From assembly GCA_031271075.1 (NCBI GenBank), contig JAISWN010000117.1:1-6145 (forward strand): a stretch of DNA of 6,145 nucleotides, read 5' to 3'. Positions 1 through 6,103 of the stretch are shown piece by piece. Origin of the DNA: Treponema sp. (lineage in GTDB: Bacteria > Spirochaetota > Spirochaetia > Treponematales > Breznakiellaceae). Both the position numbers and the translations under genes were made by a program. Each line of letters opens with the position of its first letter. The first letter of the stretch is position 1. The notes under the pieces were generated by a model. It was not told the origin of the DNA, searched no databases, and saw nothing but the letters and a program-made list of their open reading frames with translations.

Positions 1-231
1 CGTACCCTGTTTTCGTATATCAGGCTTTCTTTGGGGATCGCCGCGGCGGGGGTCGGGATGATAGAAATTCTCGATGTAAAACCGGCGGTAGTATCAGGCT
101 GCATACTCGTAGCGATTTCGCCGTTTGTCTGCGTCATCGGTGTGCTGCGGTTTATGGCCATGCAAAAAAAGTTAAGAACTATTCAGGATGTTTCCGCTCG
201 GGACGCCGGCGCGGAGGGGGAATCAACATGA
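1..231 (+). CDS. DUF202 (YidH-like) membrane protein, C-terminal part
   Basis: The reading frame is open from the window edge to TGA at 229-231, so only the last 76 residues are visible and the true start lies upstream. The segment begins RTLFSYIRLSLGIAAAGVGMIEIL, which matches the DUF202 pattern of an R-T-x-x-x-Y-I-R stretch leading into a small-residue-rich membrane helix. A second hydrophobic helix follows (roughly VVSGCILVAISPFVCVIGVLRF), then a basic MQKKLR end and a polar tail. DUF202 proteins are small inner-membrane proteins of unknown function. The TTG at 31 and ATG at 58 lie inside the conserved domain and are not credible starts. The stop overlaps the start of the next gene (ATGA, 228-231), indicating co-transcription and translational coupling. 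Family assignment is by pattern recognition, fairly confident; function is unknown. Confidence 0.72.
   Translation, partial: RTLFSYIRLSLGIAAAGVGMIEILDVKPAVVSGCILVAISPFVCVIGVLRFMAMQKKLRTIQDVSARDAGAEGEST
213..220 (+). promoter_or_regulatory. Strong ribosome binding site for the inhibitor gene
   Basis: GGAGGGGG ends 7 nt before the ATG at 228. It is a strong Shine-Dalgarno match at good spacing, inside the last codons of the DUF202 gene. It fixes the start of the next gene at 228, upstream of the palindrome at 241-281, so the palindrome is translated. Confidence 0.75.
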
Positions 232-647
232 AAAAACCAATAGACTTGTTCGATAACCAACCGGATTATCGAACAAGTCTAATTATTCCCGCGCTGTTCT
301 TTTTGTTCTGCTCCGCCCTTTTCGCCGCCCCTGCCCGGGATCGGGAAAGGCGAATTGTCATTGAACTTGAGGGCAACCGGACTACCGGCTATTCCTGGAC
401 TTACGTCATGGAGCATGAGGGCATTGTGCGGGAAGTTTCGGCGGAATACCGGGAAGATGCCGGATCGGAAAACCGGGCCGGCAGGGGCGGCGTTTTCGTC
501 TTTACCTTTGAAAGCCTGAAACCCGGAACAGTCGAGCTGCGGTTCGGCTATGCCCGCCCCTGGGAAAAGGGCGTTGAGCCCGAAAGAACGGAAAGCTATC
601 TCCTTACGGTGGACAGGGCGGGGGAGATAAAAGCGGCGGCCCGGTAG
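228..647 (+). CDS. Exported chagasin/ICP-type cysteine protease inhibitor (I42 family)
   Basis: The product is 139 residues with a signal-peptide-like segment at about 17-36 (hydrophobic LIIPALFFLFCSALFA followed by APA), so the mature domain of about 105 residues is probably periplasmic or secreted. It shows the three loops that chagasin-family inhibitors push into the active-site cleft of papain-like proteases: N-R-T-T-G-Y-S-W at 50-57 (family NPTTGY-W), G-R-G-G-V-F at 85-90 (family GxGG), and R-P-W-E at 110-113 (family RPW). The size fits the family. The likely role is inhibition of C1-type cysteine proteases, either the cell's own or those of a host or competitor; the target is not visible here. 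The start at 228 is set by a strong ribosome site and the ATGA overlap. Residues 5-18 are encoded by a perfect palindrome and look like an in-frame insertion into the n-region of the signal peptide. The cysteine at 28 lacks a good lipobox, so I do not call it a lipoprotein. Confidence 0.82.
   Translation: MKKPIDLFDNQPDYRTSLIIPALFFLFCSALFAAPARDRERRIVIELEGNRTTGYSWTYVMEHEGIVREVSAEYREDAGSENRAGRGGVFVFTFESLKPGTVELRFGYARPWEKGVEPERTESYLLTVDRAGEIKAAAR
241..281. repeat. Perfect 16-bp inverted repeat inside the inhibitor gene
   Basis: The left arm TAGACTTGTTCGATAA (241-256) and right arm TTATCGAACAAGTCTA (266-281) are exact reverse complements around a 9-nt loop, CCAACCGGA. With a one-base bulge the pairing can extend outward (AAT-AGACT against AATTAGACT). 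It lies 10 nt after the start codon of the chagasin-like gene and encodes residues 5-18 without breaking the frame. A stem this long and exact will not arise by chance in 6 kb. It may be a dispersed palindromic (REP- or MITE-like) element, or a hairpin controlling translation. No second full copy is in the window, but the palindrome at 665-695 shares its TGTTCnAnAA core. Confidence 0.88.
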
Positions 648-664
648 GGAAAAAGCTATATGAG

Positions 665-695
665 GCTGTTCCAAAATGTCAGATTTTGGAACAGC
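665..695. repeat. Perfect 13-bp inverted repeat in the convergent gap
   Basis: The left arm GCTGTTCCAAAAT (665-677) and right arm ATTTTGGAACAGC (683-695) pair exactly around the 5-nt loop GTCAG. It sits between the inhibitor stop (647) and the mgtE stop (705), where a shared bidirectional terminator would be expected. However, no T-tract follows it directly in the plus direction, and in the minus direction the T-run (plus-strand 651-655) comes about 10 nt after the stem. It may stabilise 3' ends or be a dispersed palindrome. Its core resembles that of the 241-281 repeat. Confidence 0.85.
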
Positions 696-704
696 AACCT
701 TGAC

Positions 705-2048
705 TCATATCCCCAGCATCACCTTTGCCACCGAGAAGTAAACGGCCAGGGAAGCTCCGTCTATGATGGTGGTAATAATCGGGGCCGCCATGATGGCGGG
801 ATCGAGCCGCAGTTTTTTTGCGATCATGGGAAGGACGCAGCCGAAGCTCTTTGCCATCAGTACGGTGGCGGAGAGGCTCAGGCTTACCATAAAGGCCAGG
901 GCGGCGTTCCTTCCGTTCATAAAATAGACGCGCAGAAAATTTACCGCCCCAAGGCCGAGACCGCAGAAGATCCCTACCCGTATTTCCTTCCAAAGCACCT
1001 TGACAATATCTTTAAGTTCTATCTCCCCAAGGGCCATGCCGCGGATTATCAGGGTGGAGGCCTGGGAACCGGCGTTCCCCCCCGTGTCCATGAGCATGGG
1101 GATAAAGGCGACCAGTATGGGCAGAACCGACAGGGCGTCCTGGAAACTGGAAATGATGCCCCCCGTAACCGTGGCGGAAAGCATGAGAACCAGGAGCCAG
1201 AGGATGCGGTTTCTTGTCAGGGCAAAGATACTGGTCTTGAGGTAGGGTTCGTCCGAAGGGTTCAGGGCGCTCATCTTTTCAAAGTCTTCGGTGTTTTCTT
1301 CCTCAATGATCTCCACGATGTCGTCTACGGTGATAATACCCACCAACTGCCGTTCCCTGTCCACTACCGGCATGGCCAGGAAGCCGTACTTTTTGAAGAG
1401 GCCGGCCACCATTTCCTGGTCATCGGCGGTAAAGACAAAAAGCGGGTTTGAATCCATTATGTCGCCGATCTTGTCCGTAAGGGCTGAAAGCATGAGGGTC
1501 TTCGCCGAGACGATGCCGATAAGCTGCCGATCCGGACGGATGACGTAACAGGTATAGATAGTTTCCTTGTTAAGCCCCGTAGCCCTGATAAGGTCGAAGG
1601 CTTCCTTTACCGTGGCCTTTTCCGGCAGATCTATGTACTCGGTGGTCATGATGCTGCCCGCCGAATCTTCAGGGTACTGCAGAAGCTGGTTTATGACCTT
1701 TCTCTTTTCCGGGCTGACGTTCCGCAGTACCCGTTTTACCGCGTTGGCGGGCATTTCCTCGATAAAGTCCACCGCGTCGTCGGCAAAGAGGTTGTTGATT
1801 ATTTCTCCTACCTCCGTATCCGTAAGGGCTTCCACGAGGATCTGCTGTTTGTCCGCCTCCAGATTGGAGAAGACTTCGGATGCGGTATACTTCGGCAGGA
1901 GTCTGAAGACCCGGATAACTTTTTCTATTTTTAAATCTTCAAACAGTTCCGCGATATCCGCCGTGTTCATGTCCAGGAGTATGGACTTAAGCATCGCCGG
2001 GTTAACCGGCTCGGCATTAAATAAATTCTCTAACTCTTTTTCGGTCAT
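705..2048 (-). CDS. mgtE: MgtE-type Mg2+ channel/transporter
   Basis: The product is 447 residues, the usual MgtE length. It has the cytosolic N-domain (about 10-128, helical, with LLPKYTASEVF and FADDAVDFIEEMP typical of the superhelix), a CBS pair (about 132-250, starting at GSIMTTEYI and closing with LVGIITVDDIVEIIEEE), a plug-helix region (about 251-275), and a five-helix membrane domain (about 280-447). Conserved pore elements are present: P-M-L-M-D-T-G-G-N-A-G-S-Q-A-S at 317-331, and the pore aspartate in A-A-P-I-I-T-T-I-I-D at 421-430 (D430, equivalent to D432 of the Thermus thermophilus channel). MgtE imports Mg2+; the N and CBS domains sense cytosolic Mg2+ and close the pore when it is high. 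The ATG at 2048 is preferred over an in-frame TTG at 2096 because the family homology starts near MTEKELENLF and AGGA lies 7 nt upstream. It follows lacZ by 89 nt on the same strand. No domain is missing. Confidence 0.95.
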   Translation of the reverse strand: MTEKELENLFNAEPVNPAMLKSILLDMNTADIAELFEDLKIEKVIRVFRLLPKYTASEVFSNLEADKQQILVEALTDTEVGEIINNLFADDAVDFIEEMPANAVKRVLRNVSPEKRKVINQLLQYPEDSAGSIMTTEYIDLPEKATVKEAFDLIRATGLNKETIYTCYVIRPDRQLIGIVSAKTLMLSALTDKIGDIMDSNPLFVFTADDQEMVAGLFKKYGFLAMPVVDRERQLVGIITVDDIVEIIEEENTEDFEKMSALNPSDEPYLKTSIFALTRNRILWLLVLMLSATVTGGIISSFQDALSVLPILVAFIPMLMDTGGNAGSQASTLIIRGMALGEIELKDIVKVLWKEIRVGIFCGLGLGAVNFLRVYFMNGRNAALAFMVSLSLSATVLMAKSFGCVLPMIAKKLRLDPAIMAAPIITTIIDGASLAVYFSVAKVMLGI

Positions 2049-2055
2049 ACCGTGA

Positions 2056-2060
2056 TCCTG
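2056..2060 (-). promoter_or_regulatory. Ribosome binding site for mgtE
   Basis: CAGGA on the minus strand ends 7 nt before the ATG at 2048-2046. It is a modest Shine-Dalgarno match at correct spacing and supports that start over the upstream in-frame TTG. A better-looking AAGGAG (plus-strand 2085-2090) lies further upstream but has no usual start codon at proper spacing. Confidence 0.5.
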
Positions 2061-2062
2061 TG

Positions 2063-2107
2063 TTAAAAAGAACAGCCCGCCGGATCTCCTTCGCAAAGAC
2101 CCGGCGG
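2063..2107 (-). terminator. Possible weak intrinsic terminator between lacZ and mgtE
   Basis: Read on the minus strand, CCGCCGG (2107-2101) pairs with CCGGCGG (2083-2077) around a 17-nt loop. The T-rich tract GTTCTTTTTAA follows within a few bases. It lies 31 nt after the lacZ stop and just before the mgtE ribosome site. The loop is long and the T-tract is interrupted by a C, so it may only attenuate transcription. It could also be a chance GC-rich stem. Another small hairpin (TCCC/GGGA near 2126-2138) is weaker still. Confidence 0.35.
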
Positions 2108-2137
2108 ACAGTTTGGGTAACCGATCCCTTCGGGGGA

Positions 2138-5100
2138 CTAAAGCGGTTCGCCTGAAATGTAAAGCCGCAGCCTGAAGAGGCCGGGGCGCACCCGGTATTT
2201 TTCCAGGGTATCCGGTCCGCAGGTGGCGGTTCCCACACCCCGCTGGGCCGCATCAATACTGATGAAGTAGCGGCCTTTGCCGTCTTCAAAAGTGTCCTTT
2301 AGGTCACAGGTGTGAAGGGCGGCAAGAAGATTCTCCTGGGTATAGCGGCTTATCCCCAGGTTTACGGGCCTGTCCGGGGCGATGGTGACGGAACGGAGCT
2401 TTCCAAGGCCCTTTTCCGCGGCCTCTGCCGCGCCGTTCCGGACAAGGGTAAGGCGCCGCACCCCGCTCCGGTTGCCGTTCTCCTGGGGAACGATGTAGGG
2501 GGTTTCCATTTCGGGAACCCGGTTCCGGTATTCACCGAGAAAGACCCCGGCCCGCCTGTCCGGGTAGGATTCCCCGGGACCTTGGCCAAGCCAGCGGATC
2601 TCCCCAAAGGCCCCGGGGATGGAGGCGTAAATCCCCACCTTGGGCAGTTCGGGCAGCGCCGGGTCAAGATCGATGGTAATGTCCATCAGCAGGGGGCGGG
2701 TTTCCGTCGGGGCGGCGATGACGCAGACGTAGCTGCCCAGGCGGGTGTTTTCAAAGCCCTTGGCCGCCTTGTCCCCGGCCAGGAGTTCCGCCGTACAGCG
2801 CCGGGCCGGGCCTCCCTCAAAGACGACAGATTCCAGCTTTTCGCCATCCAGGCGGAGCCGGAGAAGATCCAGATCGAGCCAGGGGTACATGGGCTTGTCT
2901 TTGTAGTAAAAGAGGGCCGCCGGATCTCCCCGGAGGTGGATGTAGGTCTTTAAGCCGTCGTTCTCCGTGGGAGGGCGGAAGAGGGAGGGCCGGAAGAGCC
3001 GGGCGAATTCGTCCAGCCCCGCGGCAAGCTCCGAAGCGGCGGTTCCCGGAACCGCGGCCGCCACCGTCTTCCCCGCAGGAGCTTCCGTAGGAGTTTCCGC
3101 AGGAAAGGGCAGGGATTCACGAAGCACCGTTTCCCCGCCGGCCATGACAAAGCCCGCCTCCGCCCAGGGGCCGGAATTTTTCAGGCGGAAGTCCCAGTGG
3201 AGGTAAAGGATGCCGTTTCCCCCGGGATAGGTGAAGCTGCCGGGCCGGAGGAGGATCTCCGTGGAAGCGCCGGGCCCAATATCCGGCAGATCTTCCCTTC
3301 CCTCCGCCAGCTTTCCCCCTTCCGAGGCGAGATACCAGGAAAGCTCTATACCAGAAAGGCCTGAAAAATCAAAACGATTCTCCAGGGTAAAATGCCAGGG
3401 CTTGCCGGGAACGGGCCTCATCCGCACCGGGGCAAAGAGCTGTTTGCACTCCGCCATGGCCGGCTTGGGGCTCTGATCGGGAAAGAGGAGGCCGTTGAGA
3501 CAGAAATCGTAATCGCTGGGCTCATCCCCAAAGTCGCCGCCGTACTTCCAGTACTTGATCCCTTCCGGGGTATGGGCCTCTATTCCCTGGTCTATCCAGT
3601 CCCAGATAAAGCCTCCCTGGAGGCCGTGGTGGGTTTCGATGGCCTCCCAGTAATCGGCCAGGCAGCCGTTGGAGTTCCCCATGGCGTGGGAATACTCGAT
3701 CATGATAAGGGGCCGCTGATCTTCCCGGTACTTGGCGAAATCGGTGATGAGGCTTATGGGCGGGTACATGGGGCTGATGATGTCCGAAAGATCCTTGCCC
3801 CGGTTCAGGGAATCCAGGGTAAAGGAACCCTGCCCGCCTAGCGGGCGCACGGCCCCTTCGTAGTTGACCGGCCGGGAGGGATCCCGCCTGCGTATCCAGG
3901 CCCCGCAGGCGCTGTGGTTCGTCCCATCGCCGCTTTCGTTTCCCAAAGACCAGATGATCACCGAGGGATGGTTCTTGTCCCGTTCCACCATGCGCTGGAT
4001 TCGGGAGGTATAGGCGTAAGTCCAGGCGGGTTCGTCGCAGAGCTGGTTGTAGAAACAGTGATGCTCGATGTTCGCCTCGTCCACCAGGTATATGCCGTAC
4101 CGGTCGCAGAGTTCGTACCAGCGCTCATCGTCGGGGTAGTGGCAGGTTCGGACGGCGTTAAAGTTGTGCTGTTTAAGCAGGACGATATCCCGGAGCATCG
4201 CCTGAGTACTCAGGGTCTTGCCGGTTTTTTCGTCGTGCTCGTGCCGGTTGACCCCCTTTATCAGCGCCGCCTTGCCGTTGATAAGGAGTTCCCGCCGGGC
4301 CACGGAAACCGAACGGAAACCGGTACACAGGGCGGCGCTCTCCACATGCCGGCCCCCCTGGTACACCTCCAGGGTAAGGACGTAGAGGTTGGGGCTCTCG
4401 TGGGACCATATTTTGGGCTTTGCCAGGATGAGTTCTTTTTCAACCCGGTTTGAATTGACCCGGTAATTACAGGCAAGGCTGAGTTCCCCGGAAAGCAGGG
4501 GTTTAAGAGCCCCGGCGATCCGCAGGGCGTCTTCCCGGCTTTCCGGCCGCTCGTAGGGGTACAAGCGGTACTTGATTACAAAGGGCGGGTAAGAGGGGTC
4601 AAGATCCACCGCGCTGTTACCGGCGCTGCGGGATTCGGGTACCCGGCCGCCCATGGCCGCCAGGAAACGCAGCCTGCCCGATCCTTCCCCGTCCGGCGCG
4701 CCGGGGATCGCTTCCACATCGGTCAGATAGCGGTCTTCGGTGGCGTAGAGGTATACGCTCCGGTGGATACCGCCGAACCACCACTGATCCTGATCCTCTA
4801 TGTAACTGGCGTCGGAGTAGCGTACCACCTTGAGACAGAGGGTGTGGCGCCCCTCCCCGGCGCTTCCCGCGGAGCCTTCCCCCTTCAAAAAGGGAGTAAG
4901 GTCGTACTCCGAAGGAAGCCGGGTATCTTTCCCCATGCCGACAAACTCGCCGTCCAGATAGACCAGGCAGCAGCTTTCCGCCGATCCCACATGGAGGACA
5001 ACCCGCCTGCCCTTCCAGTTTGCGGGCAGGGTAAAATTCCGGCGGTAGAGGCCCGTGGGGTTGTCCCGGGGCGCCCGGGGCGGAGCCGCCTGGAAGGGCA

Positions 5101-5437
5101 TCTGTACATTGGTGTAGTGGGGCTTGTCGTAGCCCTGGAGGGTCCAGGTACCGGGAACCCTGATAGCCCTATCCCCCGGAGGGGCCTCCGGTTTTACCCA
5201 CTCCGGATCGTCCTCTTCCGGGTTGTTGAGCAGTTTGAAATTCCATGAGCCGTCAAGGCCGAGATAAAGGGCATTATCCTCGGGCCGGCGGAATTCGGGG
5301 CCGGCGATAATATCCGCCAGGGCTTCCTGTTCGGAGGGGAAAGGCAGGAAACTGCTCCGCATGGGAAGCCGGTTGATACACTGGATTTCCGGGTTTTCCC
5401 AGAGTGAGTTTTTCCAGAGTGAAGGGATCGTGTTCAT
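2138..5437 (-). CDS. lacZ: GH2 beta-galactosidase (LacZ/EbgA type)
   Basis: This 1099-residue glycoside hydrolase of family 2 hydrolyses terminal beta-galactosides such as lactose. No signal peptide is seen, so it should be cytosolic. The N-terminus (LWENPEIQCINRLPMRSSF) aligns with the start of E. coli LacZ and supports the first ATG. In order it has a jelly-roll sugar-binding domain (about 55-235), an Ig-like domain (about 236-378), a TIM barrel (about 380-665), a second Ig-like domain (about 670-775) and the C-terminal beta-sandwich (about 808-1095). Catalytic residues are present: acid/base E501 in IIWSLGNESGDG and nucleophile E581 in PLIMIEYSHAMGNS. Putative Mg2+ ligands E458 and H460 (DEANIEHH) and the GVNRHEHD motif (396-402) are intact. 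It exceeds E. coli LacZ (about 1023) through glycine/serine-rich insertions near 186-196 and 246-310. A Pro/Ala-rich stretch (778-806) replaces the usual first strands of the last domain. It starts 2 nt after the LUD gene, so the two are co-transcribed. Confidence 0.95.
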   Translation of the reverse strand: MNTIPSLWKNSLWENPEIQCINRLPMRSSFLPFPSEQEALADIIAGPEFRRPEDNALYLGLDGSWNFKLLNNPEEDDPEWVKPEAPPGDRAIRVPGTWTLQGYDKPHYTNVQMPFQAAPPRAPRDNPTGLYRRNFTLPANWKGRRVVLHVGSAESCCLVYLDGEFVGMGKDTRLPSEYDLTPFLKGEGSAGSAGEGRHTLCLKVVRYSDASYIEDQDQWWFGGIHRSVYLYATEDRYLTDVEAIPGAPDGEGSGRLRFLAAMGGRVPESRSAGNSAVDLDPSYPPFVIKYRLYPYERPESREDALRIAGALKPLLSGELSLACNYRVNSNRVEKELILAKPKIWSHESPNLYVLTLEVYQGGRHVESAALCTGFRSVSVARRELLINGKAALIKGVNRHEHDEKTGKTLSTQAMLRDIVLLKQHNFNAVRTCHYPDDERWYELCDRYGIYLVDEANIEHHCFYNQLCDEPAWTYAYTSRIQRMVERDKNHPSVIIWSLGNESGDGTNHSACGAWIRRRDPSRPVNYEGAVRPLGGQGSFTLDSLNRGKDLSDIISPMYPPISLITDFAKYREDQRPLIMIEYSHAMGNSNGCLADYWEAIETHHGLQGGFIWDWIDQGIEAHTPEGIKYWKYGGDFGDEPSDYDFCLNGLLFPDQSPKPAMAECKQLFAPVRMRPVPGKPWHFTLENRFDFSGLSGIELSWYLASEGGKLAEGREDLPDIGPGASTEILLRPGSFTYPGGNGILYLHWDFRLKNSGPWAEAGFVMAGGETVLRESLPFPAETPTEAPAGKTVAAAVPGTAASELAAGLDEFARLFRPSLFRPPTENDGLKTYIHLRGDPAALFYYKDKPMYPWLDLDLLRLRLDGEKLESVVFEGGPARRCTAELLAGDKAAKGFENTRLGSYVCVIAAPTETRPLLMDITIDLDPALPELPKVGIYASIPGAFGEIRWLGQGPGESYPDRRAGVFLGEYRNRVPEMETPYIVPQENGNRSGVRRLTLVRNGAAEAAEKGLGKLRSVTIAPDRPVNLGISRYTQENLLAALHTCDLKDTFEDGKGRYFISIDAAQRGVGTATCGPDTLEKYRVRPGLFRLRLYISGEPL
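3068..3103 (-). repeat. Three 12-nt tandem repeats in lacZ (Pro-rich linker)
   Basis: On the minus strand three imperfect 12-nt units follow each other: CCTGCGGAAACT, CCTACGGAAGCT and CCTGCGGGGAAG. They encode PAET-PTEA-PAGK, residues 779-790. They sit exactly at the junction between the fourth and fifth domains of the beta-galactosidase and keep the frame, so the junction appears to be an expandable linker. Confidence 0.7.
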
Positions 5438-5439
5438 GT

Positions 5440-6099
5440 TTAAAATCCAAGCTCCTCGTTAATAATGATGATGATATATTTCCCCTTGAACTTTTGCGCG
5501 TTCAAGGTGAAAAGAAGCTGGTTGCACATCCTGGCAGGGCTGTTACAGTCCCCGCATACCCCCGTCTCGACGCAGGGGGTTTTGTGGTTGTTCCGCTTGC
5601 AGTTCATGGGGGCTGCCGACATGGCCCGCCGGGCCGCCTCTTCCAGATTGGCGCAGAGCTTGTTTACCCCGGCCGCCACGATGATATGCCGGGGCCCGTA
5701 GGCCATGGCGGCGACCCGGCTGCCGGAACAGTCGATGTTCACCATTTCCCCGCTCATGGTAAGGGCGTTTGCCCCGGTAAGGAAATAATCCGCCAAAAGA
5801 CTCTCCCGGCACACTTCAAAGTGATCCGCGCAGTTGTAACGATCGTGGAGCCTGTAGTCCCCGTTCCTCAGAACCGGGAGGATATCCATGGCCGCCAGGG
5901 TTTCGCTCCCCCCCAGACCCACGGACACCCCCTTGGGCAGCAGGGTTTCAAAGAGGAGTTTCTTTGCATCATCCAGGGTTTCGGCGTAGTGGCCGGTCCA
6001 GCCCTTGGACTTGAAGGCCTCCACCGCAAGCCGCCCCCGTTTCTCTCCAAACCATTTCCGGTATTGGTTCTCCTTATGGTTCGCTTTCTGGTTCTCCAT
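5440..6099 (-). CDS. LUD-domain protein (LutC/YkgG-like) with Cys-rich C-terminus
   Basis: This 219-residue protein has the LUD fold signatures V-G-L-G-G-S-E-T-L (60-68), then SLLADYFLTGANALT (100-114) with SGEMVNID and the AAGVNKL segment ending near 148. LUD proteins include LutB/LutC of the L-lactate oxidation complex and many stand-alone members of unknown role. LutA and LutB are not visible here, so a lactate function is not shown. Unlike LutC, the protein carries a tail with C176-x5-C182-x2-C185-x6-C192 (in KTPCVETGVCGDCNSPARMCN), a possible metal or Fe-S site; C167 lies close by. This matches the stand-alone family annotated as lactate utilization protein in clostridia and spirochaetes. 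The end is an unusual isoleucine run (YIIIIIN) from ATC/ATT codons. The ATG at 6099 is the only Met before the conserved part; its ribosome site is weak, and the frame stays open upstream to the window edge, so a longer form is not excluded. Confidence 0.85.
   Translation of the reverse strand: MENQKANHKENQYRKWFGEKRGRLAVEAFKSKGWTGHYAETLDDAKKLLFETLLPKGVSVGLGGSETLAAMDILPVLRNGDYRLHDRYNCADHFEVCRESLLADYFLTGANALTMSGEMVNIDCSGSRVAAMAYGPRHIIVAAGVNKLCANLEEAARRAMSAAPMNCKRNNHKTPCVETGVCGDCNSPARMCNQLLFTLNAQKFKGKYIIIIINEELGF
5446..5457 (-). promoter_or_regulatory. Ribosome binding region of lacZ within the LUD gene
   Basis: On the minus strand GAGGAG (5457-5452) ends 14 nt before the lacZ ATG, and TTGGA (5450-5446) ends 8 nt before it. 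Both lie in the last codons of the LUD gene (EELG). With the 2-nt gap between stop and start, lacZ translation probably depends on ribosomes finishing the LUD gene. Confidence 0.45.
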
Positions 6100-6103
6100 A
6101 GAT

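Noticed and set aside
276..336. Lipoprotein signal (Cys28) in the chagasin-like protein
   Set aside because: The residues before the cysteine (FFLF) lack the small residue of a lipobox; a signal peptidase I site after the alanines is more likely.
241..695. LexA/SOS-type operators from the TGTTC/GAACA halves
   Set aside because: The arms are oriented TGTTC...GAACA with wide loops, opposite to the Gram-positive GAAC...GTTC box, and one lies within a coding region past the start codon.
241..695. CRISPR array or insertion-sequence ends
   Set aside because: There are no regularly spaced direct repeats, no transposase frame, and no clear target-site duplication around either palindrome.
660..1451. 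Plus-strand open frame of 263 codons opposite mgtE
   Set aside because: It is antisense to a clear MgtE coding sequence, has His/Gly-rich composition typical of a shadow frame, and matches no family I recognise.
2049..2096. Longer MgtE beginning at the in-frame TTG at 2096
   Set aside because: The extra residues (MRRRSGGLFFLTQDHG) are not typical of MgtE, and the ATG at 2048 has its own ribosome site.
2049..2137. M-box (Mg2+) riboswitch before mgtE
   Set aside because: The gap is only 89 nt and shows just one simple stem; an M-box leader is about twice as long with several conserved helices.
2312..4453. Several long plus-strand frames opposite lacZ
   Set aside because: All are antisense to conserved GH2 motifs and arise from the high GC content of lacZ.
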